Shown in pieces: positions 48,021 through 58,749 of a stretch of DNA of 64,000 bases (position 1 is its first letter; each line of letters begins with the position of its first letter). The DNA is from Neoarius graeffei (taxonomy: Eukaryota; Chordata; Actinopteri; Siluriformes; Ariidae). The DNA is taken from NCBI RefSeq assembly GCF_027579695.1, contig NC_083586.1, forward strand, positions 5,948,001-6,012,000, given 5' to 3'. The notes under the pieces were generated by a model, which saw only the letters and a program-made list of their open reading frames with translations, did no database searches and was not told where the DNA came from. A program made the position numbers and the translations under genes.

Positions 48021-48657
48021 TCTCTGTTTAGCTACTGTTTGTTCATTCATTCAGTTGTTCGTTATTCATTTGTTTGTTCATTCATTCGTTTGTTCATTCA
48101 TTCATTCATTCATTCATTCTCAATTGAATTTTGCGTTTTATGTGTTGGTGTGTCTAGGGTTTGCACTGCAATAAACCTTTAAAATGAAAACCTGCTTGTG
48201 CCCCCATTTTTTTCCTTGTGCTCCTAAAATTTTTAACTTAGGAGCACGTGTGCTCCTGAAAAAAAAAGTTAGTGTAGAGCCCTGCTCAAGTGGTCTGCGA
48301 GGTGATCTACAAATGTAGTCCGTGTTTTCAAGATAAGCTAGCGTATGCTTTGTAACATTATTAGAAAGTTACATTTATCCAATCTTGTTTTTAACGGCAA
48401 TCAAACAGGCCTGTAATTTCATCATTATTATTATTTAAAAAGCGTTCTGCATCTGAATTTGCACCACATAAAACTTGTGTGCATGTGCTTTTATTCTGCC
48501 TCTTGTCTCTAGGCAACAGTCACCTCACAAATCTCTGCCTCACAGGCAGGCAGACCTGAAAACAAGCAAACGAACATTCTGAACATAAATAGGCTAATCC
48601 TAACTAGCTCGTGTTTGTGGTGATTTTTTTAAATTTACTGAAAGTGAAACAACAAGG

Positions 48658-49032
48658 ATGGAGAAGTGGCTGACAGGTTCAGTTAAGAGGAAAAAAACTG
48701 ACACTACCGACACAAGCAACAATAAGGAGAAAATGCAAAGAAAAGAAGATTCAGTTAGCACTGAGTCCCCAACACAGGAAGAACAAGAAAAACAAGCTCG
48801 GCAGACTAAACCAATGGCAAAGGTGAAAAGAAAATACCACAATGAATATCTAAAGTTGGGATTTTTCTGGACTGGGGATTCTGAAGATCCCAATCCCCAC
48901 TGTGCCTTTGCTATGAGATTTTAGCCAACAAGGCAATGAAGCCAGCAAAACTCAAGCGCCACATTGAGATGAAACACAAAGAATGCCTTGGCAAACCATT
49001 AGCATTTTTCGAGAGAAAATGTGAGGAACTTA
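48658..49032 (+). pseudogene. hAT transposase BED-finger exon
   Basis: From ATG 48658, MEKWLTGSVKRKKTDTTDTS, an acidic linker, then the BED domain KRKYHNEYLKLGFFWTGDSE and CAF. One base is missing near 48911, after which the next frame continues AMKPAKLKRHIEMKHKECLG, LAFFERKCEEL. The zinc ligands C-x2-C and H-x4-H can be recognised across the shift. Related to ZBED/SCAND3-like hAT transposases. Beyond it lies the Harbinger-like insert. Non-functional. Confidence 0.8.
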
Positions 49033-50136
49033 GACTACGTTCAGACTGCACCCTGAAACGACCCATATCCGATTTTTTTGCCCATATGCGACCTGTATCC
49101 GATTTGTTATTGACAATCTGAACGACACAGATCCGATTTTTTCACATGCGACCCAGGCCGCTTGGATATGTGGTCCTAAATCCGATGCATATCCGATATT
49201 TTCACATGCGACTGCAGTCTGACCGGACAGGTTGCATTCATGCGACCTACACGACATCAACAAGAGACAAACGTCACTATTCTGTGTTGGCTAATCCCGC
49301 CTCTTTGGTGGAAAACAACAACATTTGTACAGTTTTCAGAATTTAAATAGACTTTTATAGAAGTGATCAAGCTAATGGTGGATTTGGTAGGGACCTGGAT
49401 GTTTATCTGTTAGCCTGATTAAATAAAACAGTTTCTATAACTGATTTATAACTTAAACCATCCTGTACCACATCGGCAGGTCTTGCCTCATCTCCATCGC
49501 AAACTGCACTGGTGTTTCTGCACCTTGAGCCAGCGCTGAGAGAAGTTGCAGAATTCAGCTGGCTATAAACAATCTAAATAAATATTTATAAAAATGTAGA
49601 AAAAGTTTATTAATATGACGAAATAAATATGTGCAAATTATTAAGCCTGAATTAAGAGTTTGGTAATACAGCGGCCGCATCCCAAATGACTGCCTACTGA
49701 AGCTCAAGTGCACTATATAGAGTTTAAAAATCCATTACTTCCTAGTAACATGTAGTGCACTTCTATAGAAATTAGAGAGACATTTAGGAGTCAACCCTCG
49801 TTACCAGGCTACATGTTTTCATTTCAGTTCAGAAACAAAAACACACACGAGACCTCACACTTTAACACTAACCAGATAATTAAACAAACAAACAAACAAA
49901 AAAAGAAAATCATTAAACTTGAAGAGTGCGCTTTTTTATTTTTTGTTTACGTATTACGTAGATGTGCTTATTACGTGTCAATTTGCGCATGCGGGACACT
50001 TTTGGGTCATTTTCCGTTCATATTGGAGATCGCATACAAGTCTCATATAATTGGTAATGTGAACGGCCTAACAAAAAAATCGGATTTCACAACAAATCGG
50101 ATATGGGTCGTTTCAGGTTGCAGTCTGAACGTAGTG
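49033..50136. mobile_element. Harbinger-like MITE, 1.1 kb, TTA target
   Basis: Left end GACTACGTTCAGACTGCA, right end TGCAGTCTGAACGTAGTG. The inverted similarity continues through CCTGAAACGACCCATATCCG. Flanked by TTA (49030-49032 and 50137-50139), a TWA-type duplication as in PIF/Harbinger. No transposase. AT-rich centre. Confidence 0.82.
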
Positions 50137-50554
50137 TTAAATGCCATATGTGAAAGGACACGAAGCAGTACTTCGCCCCTGGAGAAAATGCCAAGGCCAC
50201 AGAAGCCTTGATATAAAAACATTGATGATATTAAATCATTGATGCTTAGTATGCATCAGCACCACTCCTCCCATTAAGAAAAAAAGTCAGTTTTGAGCAG
50301 AAGACAAGTAAGTGTAATCTGTTAAATCTAAAATTTGTTTTGTTCATTTCAGTTCATTCATGTTCCTCCTAATTTTGAACAATTTTGAACGATTGATATG
50401 AAATGTTCTGATTAACTGTTTGCTGAATTTTAAACCTCCATACTTTTGCCTTGAAAAACCACGGAGGATATGGAATGGATAGGCCTTTAATGTATTTAGT
50501 TAACCATAATTTTTTCAATTAAAAACACCTAATAGTACACATCTCTGTATGGTC

Positions 50555-50604
50555 TGTGTGTGTGTGTGTGTGTGTGTTTTGCGGGGGGGGGGGGGGGGGG
50601 GGGG
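50555..50604. repeat. (GT)n followed by a 22-base G run
   Basis: TG repeats, TTTTGC, then an uninterrupted run of 22 G (50583-50604). It lies near the right end of the outer hAT. Runs like this form G-quadruplexes and are prone to sequencing error. Confidence 0.95.
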
Positions 50605-50844
50605 TGTTGACAGGTGGTCCCTGAAATTTTTTTTGGGGACAAAGTGGTCCTTGGTCTGAAAAAGTTTGAGAAACACTGCTCTAAACACTAAGAGCATCTT
50701 AACTAGGACAGTGTTCATTGTGCTGCTCGCTCTGCCATTTAACAGTGATCTTTGTGCTGTGATGCTTTTGAGAAACTCAGGGAGGCCAAATCTGTGCGCA
50801 TGAATGTCATGTGTCTTTTCAGTACTTTAGCACTGCTAAACATA

Positions 50845-52449
50845 CAGTGGTGCTTGAAAGTTTGTGAATCCTTTAGAATTTTCTATATTTCTGAATAAAT
50901 ATGACTTAAAACATCATCAGATTTTCACACAAGTCCTAAAAGTAGATAAAGAGAACCCAGTTAAACAAATGAGACAAAAATATTATACTTGGTCATTTAT
51001 CTACTGAGGAAAATAATCCAATATTACATATCTGAGTGGCAAAAGTATGTGAACCTCTCGGATTAGCAGTTAATTTGAAGGTGAAATTAGAGTCAGGTGT
51101 TTTCAATCAATTGGGATGGCAATCAGGTGTGAGTGGGCACCCTGTTTTATTTAAAGAACAGGGATTGCTCAAAGTCTGATCTTCACAACACGTTTGTGGA
51201 AATGTATCATGGCACGAACAAAGGAGGTTTCTGAGGACCTCAGAAAAAGCGTTGTTGATGCTCATCAGGCTGGAAAAGGTTACAAAACCATCTGTAAAGA
51301 GTTTGGACTCCACCAATCCACAGTCAGACAGATTGTGTACAAATGGAGGAAATTCAAGACCATTGTTACCCTCCCCAGCAGTGGTCGACCAACATCGATC
51401 ACTCCAAGAGTAAGGCGTGTAATAGTCGGCGAGGTCACAAAGGACCCCAGGGTAACTTCTAAGCAACTGAAGGCCTCTCTCACATTGGCTAATGTTAATG
51501 TTAATGAGTCCACTATTAGGAGAACACTGAACAACAGTGGTCTGCATGGCAGAGTTGCAAGGAGAAAGCCACTGCTCTCCAAAAAGAACATTGCTGCTTG
51601 TCTGCAGTTTGCTAAAGATCATGTGGACAAGCCAGAAGGCTATTGGAAAAATGTTCTGTGGATGGATGAGACCAAAATAGAATTTTGGTTTAAATGAGAA
51701 GCATTATGTTTGCAGAAAGGAAACCACTGCATTCCAGCATAAGAACCTTATCCCAGCTGTGAAACATGGTGGTGGTAGTATCATGGTTTGGAACTGTTTT
51801 GCTGCATCTGGGCCAGGATGGCTTGCCGTCATTGATGGAACAATGAATTCTGAATTATACCAGTGAATTCTAAAGGAAAATGTCAGGACATCTGTCCATG
51901 AACTGAATCTCAAGAGAAGGTGGGTCATGCAGCAAGACAACGACCCTAAGCACACAAGCTGTTCTACCAAAGAATGGTTAAAGAAGAATAAAGTTAATGT
52001 TTTGGAATGGCCAAGTCAAAGTCCTGACCTTAATCCAATCCAAATGTTGTGCAAGGACCTGAAGTGAGCAGTTCATGTGAGGAAACCCACCAACATCCCA
52101 GAGTTGAAGCTGTTTTGTTCAGAGGAATGGGCTAAAATTCCTCCAAGCCGGTGTGCAGGACTGATCAGCAGTTACCGGAAACGTTTAGTTGCAGTTATTG
52201 CTGCACAAGGGGGTCACACCAGATACTGAAAGCAAAGGTTCACATACTTTTGCCACTCACAGATATGTAATATTGGGTCATTTTCCTCAATAAATAATTG
52301 ACCAAGTATAATATTTTTGTCTCATTTGTTTAACTGGGTTCTCTTTATCTACTTTTCAGACTTGTGTGAAAATCTGATGATGTTTCAGATCATATTTATG
52401 CAGAAATATAGAAAATTCTAAAGGGTTCACAAACTTTCAAGCACCACTG
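50845..52449 (+). mobile_element. Tc1-like transposon
   Basis: 1605 bp from CAGTGGTGCTTGAAAGTTTG to the inverse CAAACTTTCAAGCACCACTG, flanked by TA. The inverted repeats are long, about 200 bp, with matching AAATCTGATGATGTTT and TATAATATTTTTGTCTCATT segments inside. It carries one broken transposase gene. Both ends and the length are typical of a full-length Tc1 copy. Confidence 0.96.
51209..52229 (+). pseudogene. Tc1 transposase, inactive
   Basis: MARTKEVSEDLRKSVVDAHQ begins the paired-type DNA-binding region. Next are a GRPTS AT-hook-like linker, the second helix-turn-helix (TSKQLKASLTLANVNVNEST), then WMDETKIE with the first catalytic Asp. About two bases are missing near 51680, and the frame then stops at 51697. 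Later frames hold [11 protein letters not shown] (second Asp) and [11 protein letters not shown], where the third catalytic residue of DD34E, normally Glu in NPIEMLW, is Gln. A TGA follows in that motif at about 52066. The ancestral stop is at 52227. It cannot move itself. Confidence 0.93.
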
Positions 52450-52451
52450 TA

Positions 52452-52610
52452 TCTATGTTTGTTTTTAATTTTATTTGGCTTTTATAGGAATTGCCAAAAT
52501 CTATGAAAGCCAGTAGTAAAAACAGTAACGTCAATGCTGGAAAGGATCCCGGGACTGAAAATTCAGATGAGGTAAAAGCTGATTTTTTTTATTTGAAGTA
52601 CTGATGAATG
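52452..52610 (+). other. Possible exon, unrecognised
   Basis: A TTTTATAG acceptor-like site near 52488, an 80-bp stretch, then GATGAGGTAAAA as a donor-like site near 52570. No known domain. It may belong to the gene region that received the Tc1 and hAT insertions. Confidence 0.2.
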
Positions 52611-52697
52611 TTTTAAAGCAGTGGTTCTCAAACTTTTTTCACCAAGTACCGCCTCAGAAAATACTTGGCTCTCCAAGTACCACCATAATGACCAACA

Positions 52698-52910
52698 TTT
52701 GGTGACTGACCCCTTGAAAATTGTTCCTCCAGGAATGATGACGTTTCAGTTGTCAAGACAATGGAAAAACTAAAACTAAAGTTACAACGTTTATCAACAA
52801 AACAAGTTACAACAAAATCTTTCTGTTTTGTATTTTAGTTTTTCCGTTGTCTTGACAACTGAAACGTCATCGTTCCTGGAGGAACCATTTTCAAGGGGTC
52901 AGTCACCAAA
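52698..52910. repeat. Foldback repeat with about 77-bp arms
   Basis: TTTGGTGACTGACCCCTTGA at the left is mirrored by TCAGTCACCAAA at the right. The arms agree at nearly every base (for example GTTCCTCCAGGAAYGATGAC) around a loop of about 60 bp. It looks like a small MITE or an inverted duplication within the hAT. Confidence 0.9.
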
Positions 52911-53174
52911 GGGTTAAAATACAGTAGCGTAGTAGACCTAAGTATTCATTAAAAACAAGGCGGAGGTTTTATTTAACAAGTATATTTAATATTGTTGGCC
53001 ACTGTAACATTACGCACAGTACTTTGAAGAGTAACACTGTGTTTAAATATAGGAAAATAAAACACTGTCCTTAAATAATGAATCAAATAAAATTAATTGC
53101 ACATAAAAGTGAAATAAACATTGTACTAAAATAAATATTAAAAGACAGTTCATAAAGATTAAATGAAAATGTAC

Positions 53175-53357
53175 TTAAAAGTTAAATAACTGTACTGTAC
53201 TTAAATGCGGCCTGGGCAGCTCCTCTGTCCCGTTCCAAATGAATCCCAGTTTTATGTATTTTTCGTCATACTTCCTCCTCACTGGTTTCTGCCATTTGCT
53301 AGCAGTTCTGGGGCTGGTTTTGCCACTGTTGTTAGCATCGGCGCTTGGCTCACACAC
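53175..53357 (-). pseudogene. BED-finger exon of a hAT transposase
   Basis: Minus strand: MCEPSADANNSGKTSPRTAS, KWQKPVRRKYDEKYIKLGFI, WNGTEELPRP. The KYxxxYIKLGFxW block is the start of the BED domain shared with the exon at 48658. The cysteines expected next are missing because the frame ends soon after LPRP. Truncated. Confidence 0.75.
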
Positions 53358-53681
53358 GTCCTCTTCAGTTCTCCCTCTTTAATGGTCCACACTCCCATTT
53401 GTGGATTTAAAGCGCTGATGACACGTTTTTGACATCTTTGGCGATGTTTTATAACATAAAAAGTAATTCCCGATGATCCATATATTAATTCACGAAGGCG
53501 CCTATTTTACAAGTTATGATAAAAAACGTGGCTATCTGGGCAAATTTGACGGGGCTGCAGCACCCAGGAGACGAAGAAGGAGGAGGAGCTATATGACATC
53601 AGCGAAAGAACCTTCCTCCTAACTTACCAGTTTGTTGTTGATGCGGCAGGTGTTCAGTTTATCATTATTAGTATTTTTATT

Positions 53682-53690
<9 letters not shown>

Positions 53691-53736
<46 letters not shown>
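53691..53736. repeat. (TA)n microsatellite
   Basis: About 20 TA units directly upstream of the THAP start codon. Confidence 0.92.
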
Positions 53737-53740
<4 letters not shown>

Positions 53741-55529
53741 TAGTTATTATGCCTTCGCGTTGTGTTGCCGGCTTTTGCTCCAAAACCCAAGTTTCCCAGA
53801 GATCCCGAGCTGCATGCGAAGTGGGTGAAGCAAGTCAGGCACACTCGTGACAAGTGGGAGTCCTCACCAGGGGCGTCAGAAGCATTTTTAATGTGGGGGG
53901 GGACACACTGGCGGGGGGGTCCTCCGCCAGAAAATTTTTAATTAATTAGATGCCATTTCCTGCATTCTGGTGTATTTTTAACAGGTTGTTAAACACCTAA
54001 TTTTACCTACAAAAGTCACTTAATTCAATGACTATTTTAGAGACTCAACAATAAGTCCTCATTCAACTAGTCCATATATTCATCAGCCTGTTTTTAAACC
54101 CACCGCTACGCCTAAGATAATGAGATGAATGTGACACAATTTATCACCAACAATGACTTTATGGGTGCATTTTACTTTTTATTTTGTGTTTTCTATTTAG
54201 TTTTAGATGTAACACAACATGCCACTGGGCCAAGCAATAGTGACACTCAACTGTATGTTTAAAAATAAGAATATTCATAATCTCACACAATGAACAGGCA
54301 TGACATGGCATCATGCAAACTTCATAACACAAAGTCACCCTGTGTCAAGCAACGGTGACACATAAAAAATAACTTCACACAATGAACAGGTGCAATTTTG
54401 TTCACCACCAACAGTGACTTTAGTGGGTGCATTTTACTTTTTTCCGATTTAGTGATACTCATAACAAAAATGGCACGGCATCATGCAGTCTTCATAACAC
54501 AAAATTACACTGGGTCAAGCAATGACACATAAAAGAGAACTTCACACAATGAACAAGTGCAATTTTGTCAACCTACATGCAATGGTGGTACTACAGTAGC
54601 ATTTACAGATTAGTATAACAAATAGATTTATAGATATAAATATCCTCCTTCTTATATTGGTGCCACCACAATTTCTACCACTTCATAACTTTTATCCCCC
54701 TTTCCTTCACAATCCACCTGGAATAACATCAATCTCTCTCCATTACTTTCCTTTCTACCATTCCTTCCCCATACACTGATTTCCCATCTTACTTTCCAGA
54801 AAACTGCCAAAGACCAGACAAAACAAGTTCTTCAAATCAAACAGGGAATCAGTAAATATCATCAGAGCAGACTTGACCTCATTCTTGGCATTATAGTAAG
54901 GCAGGCCTACTGGGTTTGAATTAAATGATAGCTGAGGTTAAGCTGGCTGATACATCTCCTAACATTGACTAGACATTTCCATTGGGACAAAAAAAAAACC
55001 CTGTCCTGTGGGGAAATTTTGACTGACTTTCCGCTTCTTTGAAAAGAATGTCCTTATGTCCATTGTGTCTGGGGGGGAGCAAATACTGCAAACAATTCAT
55101 CATCAACCAAGAATACCCCATTTCATTGTTTAGTTGAATATTAATTTAACGTGTCCTAGGGTTAATTTTGAGGGCACATAACAAAAGAATAAGGTTTTAG
55201 CAAAAGCTAGACATTGTGAGGTTGCAATGTGGCTGACGTCACCTCCTCCACTTTCCAGCAGCTGCACCAACATTTCTCTGCTCGCGCTGAGATTCACTTC
55301 ACTCGCGCGCGGTGAGCTGTTGTAGGGAACGCCCGGAAAACCCGGAGTGGATTTTCAGTGGTCTGTGTATTCTCTTATCGATCAAGTGGAATGGATTCTT
55401 TCACAAAGCAATAGAAATGGCGCTGGGTGAACTAATATTTTATGTTAAATGTGGGGGGGGTCCAAATGAAGAATTATGAAATGTGAGGGGGACACGTCCC
55501 CTTCACATTCAATGGTGGTGACGCCCATG

Positions 55530-57010
55530 TAGGGTTGGGCAGTATTACGGTAAGAAGGTATCCCGAGGTATCCAAAAGTACCAACGGTATCGGTCTCATT
55601 ACCGTCATTTTAAAAAAATATATAATATCTAAATAAATATGGAGTACATGAGGGCATAATATAAAATAATAAATTGAAGATCATCCCGAATAACTGTGTG
55701 ATCGTATTTTCACTAATTCTATCAATTTCCTAAAGAAGTTTTCATCGCGTGCAGGGTTGTTTATGTCGTTACCATGGCAACCCTGCGTGACATTTTGGAG
55801 TCTGACAGAAAGCTTCGCAAGAGACTGAGACCGGGGGTGTCATGGCTCAGATGGCTAAGGCACCATACCATAAATCCGGGGACCCGGGTTCGATTCCGAC
55901 CCGAGGTTATTTCCCCAATCCCGTCTCTCTCTCCCCCACTCATTTCCTGTCTCTCTATACTGTCCTATCTAAAAAAAGGAGACTGAGACCGCGGTTGAAA
56001 GATGGCAAGTCAAGATAATGAGTTAGTGGCAAAAAAAAATACAACATCGGCAGTGTGGCAGCATTTTGGTTTCAAACCAAACGAAAAGGAAGAGCCAGCA
56101 ATAATGTAAATGACCGCGCAAAATCGAAAAAAATCTAATATGTCCCCTAAGGCACACCATAGCCTGGGGTACTCCACTTCCACGAGATCTCTCCAATGAG
56201 TTGTGTTTTGAGTAGGTTACATGAGTAACAACAAGGTAAAATAATATAACGTATGACATTTGGGATGTGGGTAATAAACGTTTGAAATGTCATCTACTGA
56301 AGAAACGGAAGAAAACATCGTAGCGTAAACTGTTAGGTTTCTGGTGGGAATTAGCAATGCGCTTGCTATCTTTGTTGGGTGTGTTAAACCGTATGGATTT
56401 AAGTGGAGTAATTGTAAGGAGTTATGTGATCAAGACAACGTTTTAAGCAAGGTAAGGCCATTTGATTATTAATTTACCCGCCATGGCATGACGTGGGCCC
56501 ATATGATTTTGCCTTGTGCAGCTATCACGCATTTGAATTGGGTTCGCCTCATTTGCGCTGAAGAATATGGTTTATCGCGCAGTCTAAACGGACTTGGGTA
56601 TTGGTTGATTCTTTTTCTTTTTTTTATTTCCCATGCTTGAAAGGGTATGATCCTGCTCATCGTGTACTTTTTTTTGATGGAGTAGGTGAAATAGTGCTGC
56701 AAACGGCGTTTCAATGCAGACATGTGTAAACGACAGTTGAATGCTATTTTCAAGATGAAGGAAGAGTTGCGTGATGCTTTGAAATATCTCTTAATCCATT
56801 CATCAATGCACAAAATTCGCTTTGCTGCTTAATCCATACCACAATGCACATAATTCGCTATGCTGCTTTTAAATAGTACATTTGAGGCATAGGCGCACGT
56901 TACACAGTAGGCCGAAACAAAATATTATTTTTTTCTCGGTAATACCATATACCCCGGGAAAACACAGAGACGGTTTAAAGGTATCAAAATTTGGATACCG
57001 CCCAACCCTA
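55530..57010. mobile_element. Non-autonomous hAT (TAGGGTTGGGC family)
   Basis: Ends TAGGGTTGGGCAGTAT and ATACCGCCCAACCCTA, with the perfect 8-bp duplication CGCCCATG at 55522-55529 and 57011-57018, inserted 11 bp inside the right end of the preceding hAT. Contains a SINE at 55834. The 1481 bp hold no recognised gene. Confidence 0.93.
55834..55978 (+). mobile_element. Short tRNA-derived SINE
   Basis: An A-box-like TGGCTCAGATGGC and B box GGTTCGATTCC 33 bp apart, a CT-rich body and an A7 tail. The perfect 13-bp duplication GAGACTGAGACCG lies on both sides (55821-55833, 55979-55991). 145 bp; different from the Mermaid-like SINEs. Innermost layer of the nest. Confidence 0.93.
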
Positions 57011-57151
57011 CGCCCATGGCCCTCACCAACATCCGTCCTGTGCTCTGAACACTTCGATTTGGATTGTTTTGACACCCTTCCCAGCTTAAAAGAATCTCTT
57101 GGGTGTTCAGTTCAGCACAAACGTGTGTTACTACCATCAGCAGTGCCTACA

Positions 57152-57361
57152 CAGTGTTGCCAGATTGGGAGGTTTCCTGCCCAGTTGGGCGGTTTCAAGT
57201 GCATTTGGGTGGGTTTTGAACATATTTTGGGCTGGAAAACGTCAGCAGTATCTGTTGCCAGATACTGCTGAAGTTTTCCAGCCCAAAATATGTTCAAAAC
57301 CCACCAAAATGCACTTGAAACCGCCCAACTGGGCGGGAAACCTCCCAATCTGGCAACACTG
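57152..57361. mobile_element. 210-bp foldback MITE
   Basis: CAGTGTTGCCAGATTGGGAG to its inverse. The two halves are near-perfect reverse complements about 105 bp long with almost no loop, except a few mismatches such as CATTTGGGTGG against CATTTTGGTGG. It splits the end of the THAP reading. A familiar fish short inverted element. Confidence 0.92.
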
Positions 57362-58749
57362 CTAGTATTCCAGAGGGGGTCTACTAGTAGCTATGCCGGA
57401 TCCAAAGACAGTCCTCCTGTCAGAACATGTGTTGTGAAACGACATAAGATAAAGGTACGTAGAGCTATAGATTCTACATGATAATCATAAATGTAATCAT
57501 AAAGTCGGCGTGATATCAGTCATGTATTTGCTTGTGAAAGCTTGCGGCTTTCATGTAACTGCCACCTAGCAACGAGAGGCAAAGGGTAAAGAGGGTAGAT
57601 TATCATAGATTCTGTTCGGAAGAGATCAACACAATTCTAGACTCCCAGAAGAGGAAGAGCTAGCACTAGAGAGTTCACCGGAGTTTTCATGCGCCATTTC
57701 CATTGAGTAGAACCAGAGTAGAACAGCTAGTGAACCTCAGCGTGTTCTTCCGCTGACGTCACAACATGGCCACGAGCCACGAACCCAGTTTTCTTGTGCT
57801 GTGCAATTAAAAGTTGGATATTCGCATAACAACAGCTTCTTTTCACATAATTATAACAGAAATCTAACATTTGCCATGTTGTATAGTTTATTTAAGAAAT
57901 TGCATAGAGTCATGTTCATGTCATCAGCCCTTTAAGCCACGACAGTAATTTTGTCGTACTCGTCATAATTAGCAAAGCCACCTCCACCTTTTCCCATCAC
58001 AGCCTAGTCTACCAATGGCGGATAACCGTCTGTCAGCAGGACTGGCGGGAATGCGTACGTATGCTACGTATGGCTACCCAGAAGCACTTGCAAACTTTTT
58101 AAAATTATTAACTTAATTTGTATCTCCTTTCATTTTCTTGTCATCGGTTGATAAGATATTTTTCATCCATTCGGATATTATGGATAGTATTTCACTTTTT
58201 TTTAAATTTTATATTTAATTAAGTGATTCTTTGGCGTACCACTAGAATGGAGCCCGCGTACCACTAATGGTACACGTACCACAGTTTGAGAATCATTGTT
58301 TTAAAGATAAGAAGGCCTTTATTATCCCACAGTGGGGAAATTTCCTGTTTATAGCAACAGAAGAAGACACATCAAGCCACACAAATTTGATAAATAAATA
58401 TATATAGCTGCTGTGATAATCTCCTGGCTTTACTCACAAGCAAATTCTCTGACTGATGTGGAAGACTTGGGTGAGAAAAACAATTAATATTTGTGTCTTT
58501 TAAACGTCGTAGCAGTGTTTTGTAAAGTGATTTGTATGGTCTTTCCGGGATAGTGTTTTGAGAGTGCTTCATTTATAATGTTGACAGTAAGAGCCGAATC
58601 AGATTACTGAATGCTGATCAAGCTGCATATCTGTAACTGCACACAGAGGACCATTAGAGCACTTGAACTCGATCCAGACTGTAGCATGGTTGGTCAGGAA
58701 GGGAGTGGCTAGCTAGAGCAGTTGACCTGTGAAGGAGCTGTTTCCCTAT

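Larger units (their letters stand above)
34907..48284. mobile_element. 13.4-kb hAT carrying an 11-kb minisatellite
   Basis: The left end CAGGGCTCTACAGTGCAC and the right end AGTGTAGAGCCCTG are inverted hAT termini of a well-known fish type. The 8-bp duplication CTCAAGTG is perfect at 34899-34906 and 48285-48292. The 13,378-bp interior consists of about 380 bp of left flank, the minisatellite (35290-46412), then about 1.9 kb with a GT run, a short basic open frame, a MITE and a LINE scrap. No transposase is seen. The size is far above the few kilobases usual for hATs and is due almost wholly to repeat expansion. Confidence 0.88.
34868..50678 (+). mobile_element. Outer hAT, enlarged by two insertions
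   Basis: The left end AGTGTTTTGCAAAGTGTGG and the right end TTTGAGAAACACTG form weak inverted termini of the CAGTGTTTCTCAAA hAT type. A BED-finger transposase exon lies at 48658-49032 on plus. It is interrupted by the 13.4-kb hAT (34907-48284) and a Harbinger-like element (49033-50136), which leave about 1.3 kb of its own sequence. No clear target duplication is visible, so the boundaries are approximate. Confidence 0.6.
53868..57018. mobile_element. Non-autonomous hAT (CAGGGGCGTC family)
   Basis: The left end CAGGGGCGTCA and the right end TGACGCCCATG are inverse apart from one base. Flanks GTCCTCAC (53860-53867) and GCCCTCAC (57019-57026) agree at 7 of 8 positions. Without the inner hAT it is about 1.66 kb. 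Removing it rejoins the THAP reading across the junction. A partial inverted relative lies at 27383. No transposase. Confidence 0.85.
53749..57151 (+). pseudogene. THAP-domain exon of the P-like element, split
   Basis: ATG 53749: MPSRCVAGFCSKT gives the C-x4-C half. A frame change follows, then KWVKQVRHTRDKWE up to the hAT insertion at 53868. After the insertion come PTSVLCSEHFDLDCFDTLPS (the C-x2-H half) and KRVLLPSAVPT, the THAP ending, up to the foldback at 57152. The DNA-binding finger is therefore complete in parts but interrupted. No downstream transposase core is recognised in the remaining 800 bp. Confidence 0.8.
53407..57935 (+). mobile_element. THAP/P-like transposon inside the hAT
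   Basis: Inverted ends TTAAAGCGCTGATGACACG (left) and CATGTCATCAGCCCTTTAAG (right). It carries a THAP domain split by other elements: the 3151-bp hAT at 53868 and a foldback at 57152. A TA run precedes the start codon (53691-53736). Its exact target duplication is unclear, so boundaries may be off by a few bases. Confidence 0.78.
52619..58298 (-). mobile_element. hAT with four further layers nested inside
   Basis: Ends CAGTGGTTCTCAAACTTTTT and GTTTGAGAATCATTG, with the perfect 8-bp duplication TTTTAAAG at 52611-52618 and 58299-58306. 5680 bp, of which about 4.5 kb is the THAP element at 53407. Its own sequence includes a minus-strand BED-finger exon (53175-53357) and a foldback repeat (52698-52910). 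No transposase core remains. Confidence 0.93.
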
